The notes under the pieces were generated by a model. It saw nothing but the letters and a program-made list of their open reading frames with translations. It searched no databases and had not been told where the DNA came from. 56,589 nucleotides of DNA, taken from Lachnospiraceae bacterium UBA938 (GTDB lineage: Bacteria > Bacillota > Clostridia > Lachnospirales > Lachnospiraceae). A program made the position numbers and the translations under genes. Location of the stretch: contig DBDG01000022.1 in assembly GCA_002293475.1 (NCBI GenBank), positions 1 to 56,589 of the forward strand. Direction: 5' to 3'. Position 1 is the stretch's first letter. Each line of letters starts with the position of its first letter. Below are positions 52,784 to 56,589 of this stretch, piece by piece.

Positions 52784-53803
52784 ATGAAGATCAACATATA
52801 TTATGGGGGCAGAGGCTTTATGGATGACCCTACGCTGTACGTGATAAATAAAATGCAGACTATACTGGAAGAAATCCATGTTACGGTGGAACGTTTCAAT
52901 CTGTATGAATTAAAAAACAGTATTACCACGTTGCCACAGACACTGAAAACGGCAGATGGCATTGTTTTGGCGACAACAGTGGAGTGGTATGGTATCGGCG
53001 GATTTATGCAGCAATTTTTAGATTCCTGCTGGCTCTACGGTGATAAGGAAAAAATTGCTAAGATTTACATGTGTCCTATTGTAATGTCAACAACCTACGG
53101 AGAAAGAGAAGGAAAACTGAATCTGTCGCTGGCTTGGGAGATACTGGGTGGCATGCCCTGCAGCGGTATCTGCGGATACATTGCTGATGCTACGATATTG
53201 GAGAACAATGAAGAATATTTACGAATTATTGAAAAAAAAGCTGAAAATATGTACCGTACCATAAATCAAAAACTGCCGAGCCTTCCAGCAAGTAACCAGA
53301 TCGTGAAACAAATGGTGTCTATAACCAAGAACATTGATTTGACGCCGCAGGAATCGGAACAGCTTTCCCAATATGCGTCTGACGATGCTTATGTGCGGAG
53401 GCAAAAGGAAGATATCCAAGAGCTTACCAGTTTGTTCCGAGACATGATGAGTAATAATGAGCAAGATGACAGCGAAGAATTTATTACTGAATTCAAAAAT
53501 CATTTTAAGCCCAAGGCCGGATTTAAGGCTATTTACAAATTTACAATTGACAATAGAAAGCGCCCCTTGTTTATTGAAATAAACGGCATGGACTGTGATT
53601 GTCACTACGGCGAAAAAGGCTCTAATAATATCGTTGAACGTGCAGATGTGGAAATGCAGATAAGTAGGGCTACCTTAAATGAGATAATTTCCTCCCGGAT
53701 GACATTTCAACGTGCCTTCATGGCTGGGGAAATGAAGATGAAAGGGGATTTTAAGACCCTGCGAACCTTGGATCAGTTATTTTCATTTGTGGAAGCCGTA
53801 TAA
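52784..53803 (+). CDS. Flavodoxin-like NAD(P)H oxidoreductase fused to an SCP2 domain
   Basis: A 339-residue two-domain protein. Residues about 1-165 follow the NADPH-dependent FMN reductase fold (MKINIYYGGRG, ADGIVLATTVEWYGIGGFMQQFLDSCW). Residues about 225-335 match the SCP2 sterol-carrier fold (FKAIYKFTIDNRKRPLFIEINGMDCDCHYG, ADVEMQISRATLNEIISSRMTFQRAFMAGEMKMKGDFKTLRTLDQLF). An acidic helical linker joins them. It may reduce a hydrophobic substrate held by SCP2; this is inference. ATG 52784 has AAAGGG 6 nt upstream; ATG 52769 lacks a site. Confidence 0.82.
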   Translation: MKINIYYGGRGFMDDPTLYVINKMQTILEEIHVTVERFNLYELKNSITTLPQTLKTADGIVLATTVEWYGIGGFMQQFLDSCWLYGDKEKIAKIYMCPIVMSTTYGEREGKLNLSLAWEILGGMPCSGICGYIADATILENNEEYLRIIEKKAENMYRTINQKLPSLPASNQIVKQMVSITKNIDLTPQESEQLSQYASDDAYVRRQKEDIQELTSLFRDMMSNNEQDDSEEFITEFKNHFKPKAGFKAIYKFTIDNRKRPLFIEINGMDCDCHYGEKGSNNIVERADVEMQISRATLNEIISSRMTFQRAFMAGEMKMKGDFKTLRTLDQLFSFVEAV

Positions 53804-53834
53804 ATATCATAAACAGTACAGGAGGGTATACAGA

Positions 53835-54257
53835 ATGACTGATAAGGAATGTATTTTCTGCAAGATTGCCGCTGGCGAGATTCCGTCAAAAACGTTATAT
53901 GAAGACGACAGATTTCGTATTATCCTTGATCTAGGCCCAGCCAGCAGAGGGCATGCCTTGATCCTGCCAAAAGGACATTATGCCGATTTGTGGGAATTAC
54001 CGGAGGAAATTGCGGCAGAAAGCATTAAGCTGGCAAAGAAAATAACGGCAAGCATGAAAACAGCACTTAAATGTGACGGCTTTAACTTAGTGCAGAATAA
54101 TGGATATGCTGCCGGGCAGACGGTATTTCACTATCATATGCATTTGATACCCCGCTATGAGAACGGAGAAAAAATATTGAGCTGGCAGGTAGGATCCGTT
54201 ACCCAGGAAGAATTGGAAGAAATCAGGGAAATGATTGCTAAGGAACTGGCTCTATAA
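53835..54257 (+). CDS. HIT-family nucleotide hydrolase
   Basis: A 140-residue histidine-triad protein: N-terminal CIFCKIAAGEIPS and catalytic HYHMHLIPRY (H-x-H-x-H). The family hydrolyses nucleoside phosphoramidates and Ap4A-like substrates. It lies 31 nt after the flavodoxin-SCP2 gene. ATG 53835 has GGAGGG 9 nt upstream, so the longer ORF from 53787 is not used. Confidence 0.93.
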   Translation: MTDKECIFCKIAAGEIPSKTLYEDDRFRIILDLGPASRGHALILPKGHYADLWELPEEIAAESIKLAKKITASMKTALKCDGFNLVQNNGYAAGQTVFHYHMHLIPRYENGEKILSWQVGSVTQEELEEIREMIAKELAL

Positions 54258-54293
54258 AAGGATCGACCAAAGTCATAGTGCCGGAAGGTTTGT

Positions 54294-55136
54294 ATGCGTA
54301 TCATAGAAAGTAAAGAAGTTACCAATAATATTAAAGAGATGTGTATTGAAGCCAATCATTTTCTGCCGTCAGATATGGAAGAAGGATTGGCTGAGGCGTT
54401 TAAGTCGGAACAGTCTATTCTGGGTAAGGAAGTACTGGGACAGTTGCTTGACAATCTGCGGATTGCCGGGGAGGATATGATACCGATCTGTCAGGATACC
54501 GGGATGGCCGTGATTTTTATTGAGGTAGGTCAGGAAGTCCGTTTTGAAGGTGGCTATATTGAAGAGGCGATTCAGTCTGGAGTCCGTCAAGGCTATGCTG
54601 AGGGCTATTTGAGAGCTTCCGTCGTAGCTGATCCTTTGCTACGAGCAAATACCGGCGACAATACCCCTGCTATTATTCATTATAGCGTTGTTCCCGGCGA
54701 AAAAGTTAATATAACCGTGCTGCCCAAGGGTTTTGGCAGTGAAAATATGAGCAGGTTATTTATGTTGAAACCTTCTGATGGAAGGGATGGGATTATCAAG
54801 GCCATTCTCACAGCAGTAAAGGAAGCAGGCGCCAACGCCTGTCCGCCGATGACAGTCGGAGTCGGGATTGGCGGCAATTTTGAGAAATGTGCTATATTGG
54901 CCAAAAAAGCATTGACACGTCCTATAAATCAGTATTCCGGAATTTCTCACATAAGGGAAATGGAAGAGGAGCTATTGGGAAGAATCAATCTATCAGGTGT
55001 CGGTCCGGCCGGCTTTGGCGGGAGCGTTACGGCACTGGCGGTTAATATTGAAACCTTCCCGACTCATATTGCCGGGCTTCCAGTAGCAGTTAATATATGC
55101 TGCCATGCAAACCGGCATTGTACACGCACCATATAA
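54294..55136 (+). CDS. Fe-S fumarate hydratase (or tartrate dehydratase), alpha subunit
   Basis: A 280-residue alpha subunit of the class I Fe-S hydro-lyases. Probable [4Fe-4S] cysteines occur in PICQDTGMAV, NACPPMTVGVGIGG and NICCHANRHCTR. With the beta subunit it reversibly hydrates fumarate to malate; L(+)-tartrate dehydratases are close relatives and cannot be excluded. The cluster makes the enzyme oxygen-labile, consistent with an anaerobe. ATG 54294 has GGAAGG upstream; 20 nt separate it from the beta gene. Confidence 0.93.
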   Translation: MRIIESKEVTNNIKEMCIEANHFLPSDMEEGLAEAFKSEQSILGKEVLGQLLDNLRIAGEDMIPICQDTGMAVIFIEVGQEVRFEGGYIEEAIQSGVRQGYAEGYLRASVVADPLLRANTGDNTPAIIHYSVVPGEKVNITVLPKGFGSENMSRLFMLKPSDGRDGIIKAILTAVKEAGANACPPMTVGVGIGGNFEKCAILAKKALTRPINQYSGISHIREMEEELLGRINLSGVGPAGFGGSVTALAVNIETFPTHIAGLPVAVNICCHANRHCTRTI

Positions 55137-55156
55137 TCGGAAAAGGGTTACTTTAA

Positions 55157-55690
55157 ATGGAAAAACGGTTAACGGCACCTTTTGATAAAGCAGAGATAAA
55201 ACAGCTACGGGCAGGTGACAGAATCTTGATAACAGGTATATTGTATACCGCTAGGGATGCGGCCCATCAAAGGATGTATGAAGCCTGTCAGGGTGGAAAA
55301 GAACTGCCGGTAAGGATAGAAGGTATTACATTTTACTATATGGGTTCGTCTCCGGCCCGCGAGGGGCGGCCAATCGGTTCGGCCGGTCCGACTACCGCCG
55401 GAAGGATGGACAAATATACGCCGGCTTTGCTGGATCTTGGAATGATAGCAATGATCGGCAAGGGCAGGCGTTCCCGGGAAGTAAAGGAAGCCATTGTCAG
55501 AAACGAGGCGGTTTACTTTGCCGCTGTCGGAGGTGCGGGTGCATTGTTGTCCAAAGCGATTATGCAATCGGAAGTTGCCGCATATCATGATTTAGGACCA
55601 GAAGCCATCCGGAGGCTGGTAGTAAAAGATTTCCCTGTAATCGTGGCAGTTGATTCGAAAGGTAATGACTTATATGAAGGTAAGGAGTGA
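55157..55690 (+). CDS. Fe-S fumarate hydratase (or tartrate dehydratase), beta subunit
   Basis: A 177-residue beta subunit: GDRILITGILYTARDAAHQRM, IGSAGPTTAGRMDKYTPALLDLGMIAMIGKGRR and EAIRRLVVKDFPVIVAVDSKG. It provides substrate-binding residues for the alpha subunit. Split two-subunit fumarases are the norm in Clostridia. ATG 55157 has AAAAGGG upstream. Confidence 0.93.
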   Translation: MEKRLTAPFDKAEIKQLRAGDRILITGILYTARDAAHQRMYEACQGGKELPVRIEGITFYYMGSSPAREGRPIGSAGPTTAGRMDKYTPALLDLGMIAMIGKGRRSREVKEAIVRNEAVYFAAVGGAGALLSKAIMQSEVAAYHDLGPEAIRRLVVKDFPVIVAVDSKGNDLYEGKE

Positions 55691-55699
55691 AGTGCCGAT

Positions 55700-56413
55700 A
55701 TGAGGATAACATTGATGGTATTAAGGCTGTTTTATGTGGTACCCTATTACTTTATACGGATAAGAAACTATGGCAAGGAAGAACCTCCCCAGCATTTGGA
55801 AGCGTTTGCTTTTATTAAGAATGCGACACGTAGAGCCAGCGATGCCGGCCGGGTCACGATAAAAACCTACGGTATGGAAAACCTGCCGAAAGAAGATGGC
55901 TTCATTATGTTTCCCAATCATCAGGGCCTGTTTGATATCCTTATATTTCTGGCCGCCTGTCCCCGGCCTTTTGCTTTTTTAGCTAAAAAGGAAGCAAGTA
56001 ATGTTATCCTGTTAAAACAGGTAATAGCAGCACTTGGATCTTATGCTATGGATCGTGAAGATATGAAGCAGTCCATGGGAGTCATCAATAAAGTGGCGGA
56101 TGATGTCCGTAACGGAAAGAACTTTGTCATTTTTCCGGAGGGGACAAGAAGTAAAGTGAAAAATACTGTTGCGGAGTTTAAAGGGGGGAGTTTTAAAAGT
56201 GCGACAAAGGCAAGATGTCCTATCGTTCCTTGCGCCCTGCTGGATTCTTATAAACCATTAGATGAAAAATCCATCAAACCGGTGACGGTTAAATTAATGT
56301 ATCTGACACCTTTATATTATGAAGATTATAAAGATTTGAAAACGATTGAAATAGCAGCAATGGTTAAAAGGCAGATAGAAGAAGCGATTGTACAGATGCC
56401 GAAATTAAATTGA
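55700..56413 (+). CDS. plsC: 1-acyl-sn-glycerol-3-phosphate acyltransferase family protein
   Basis: A 237-residue acyltransferase with block I NHQGLFDI (His-x4-Asp) at about residue 74 and block III FPEGTRSK at about 151. An N-terminal hydrophobic stretch suggests a membrane surface location. It acylates lysophosphatidic acid to phosphatidic acid. Block I has NHQ rather than the common NHxS, seen in several clostridial members. ATG 55700 follows AAGGAG by about 12 nt. Likely the last gene of the 52.7-56.4 kb unit. Confidence 0.88.
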   Translation: MRITLMVLRLFYVVPYYFIRIRNYGKEEPPQHLEAFAFIKNATRRASDAGRVTIKTYGMENLPKEDGFIMFPNHQGLFDILIFLAACPRPFAFLAKKEASNVILLKQVIAALGSYAMDREDMKQSMGVINKVADDVRNGKNFVIFPEGTRSKVKNTVAEFKGGSFKSATKARCPIVPCALLDSYKPLDEKSIKPVTVKLMYLTPLYYEDYKDLKTIEIAAMVKRQIEEAIVQMPKLN

Positions 56414-56475
56414 GTTAAAAAGAAAACTTATATCAATATATAAGGGTCGCAGACCGCAAACATTAAGATAAAGCA

Positions 56476-56504
56476 TTGACAAACAAAATTTCCTTATGTA
56501 TAAT
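56476..56504 (+). promoter_or_regulatory. Strong sigma-A promoter before tRNA-Ser
   Basis: Perfect TTGACA (56476-56481), 17-bp spacer, perfect TATAAT (56499-56504). It drives transcription out of the right end of the window. Confidence 0.9.
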
Positions 56505-56566
56505 TACTTTTGCGTCACCTAGAATTAGGCATCATTAAATAAGTAAATAATAGAAAGATTCAGTAA

Positions 56567-56589
56567 GGAGAAATACTCAAGAGGCTGAA
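56567..56589 (+). tRNA. 5' end of a probable tRNA-Ser (cut by the window edge)
   Basis: The last 23 bases start with GGAGAAATACTCAAGAGG, the typical 5' acceptor and D-arm opening of bacterial tRNA-Ser. The anticodon lies outside the window, so identity (Ser versus another class II tRNA) is not proven. Confidence 0.6.

Overview
The window looks like chromosomal core sequence from a spore-forming, flagellated, low-to-mid GC Gram-positive anaerobe of the Clostridia, most probably a Lachnospiraceae member. The evidence is the sporulation genes yabP, yabQ, spoIIE and bofA, the B. subtilis-like order yabP-yabQ-divIC-spoIIE-tilS-hpt-ftsH, a monoderm-type Tad pilus locus without a secretin, an Fe-S two-subunit fumarase, D-lactate dehydrogenase, and ECF transport. 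I see no prophage, insertion sequence, CRISPR array or rRNA.

Layout. 1-6.3 kb: the sporulation/division/tRNA-modification block ending in ftsH and a terminator. 6.5-13.5 kb: a GH13 alpha-glucosidase-type enzyme, tRNA-Gly, an AraC-type regulator, a convergent membrane-anchored DUF885 metallopeptidase-like protein, and pgi. 13.6-15.8 kb: a probable cobalamin-type riboswitch leader, a 22-codon leader ORF, a DUF4430 protein, an ECF S-component and a 2-hydroxyacid dehydrogenase. A convergent Fur/PerR regulator with its own operator follows. 16.4-23.1 kb: a two-component system translationally coupled to a pseudouridine synthase, then an AI-2E-family membrane protein, an O-antigen-ligase-like protein and D-LDH, each overlapping the next. 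23.1-28.2 kb: a heterodimeric ABC exporter with complementary degenerate ATP sites, a methyltransferase and tRNA-Lys (minus strand). 28.3-32.5 kb: tatD, an ABC exporter pair and rsmA. 32.6-37.5 kb: a 916-residue TPR/disordered/degenerate-AAA+ protein and glgB. 37.6-42.4 kb: a 1027-residue flagellin-linked repeat protein, flagellin and fliS. 42.3-43.2 kb: yaaL and bofA, here divergent. 43.3-52.7 kb: a ten-gene Tad/Flp-type pilus operon. 52.7-56.6 kb: a flavodoxin-SCP2 fusion, a HIT protein, fumarase alpha and beta, a PlsC acyltransferase, and the 5' end of a probable tRNA-Ser.

How the genes work together. Pgi, the GH13 enzyme and GlgB point to glycogen/maltodextrin turnover. D-LDH and fumarase belong to fermentation. 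The Tad operon supplies an ATPase (TadA), a TadZ-like localisation protein, two membrane platform proteins (TadB, TadC), a prepilin peptidase, a pilin and three pseudopilin-like proteins, and it ends with a membrane FHA protein that may connect assembly to phospho-signalling.

The most unusual items are five. The SpoIIE lacks its whole membrane domain, yet sits behind a promoter with the 21-bp spacing known for Spo0A-activated spoIIE/spoIIG promoters. The TPR-pseudo-AAA+ protein has lost its nucleotide-binding motifs. TadC carries an Ig-like ectodomain. A TadE-like protein has two H/C3 putative zinc motifs. A giant protein next to flagellin contains a recurring LTxEN-type motif. Everything here comes from reading the sequence; no database search was run.
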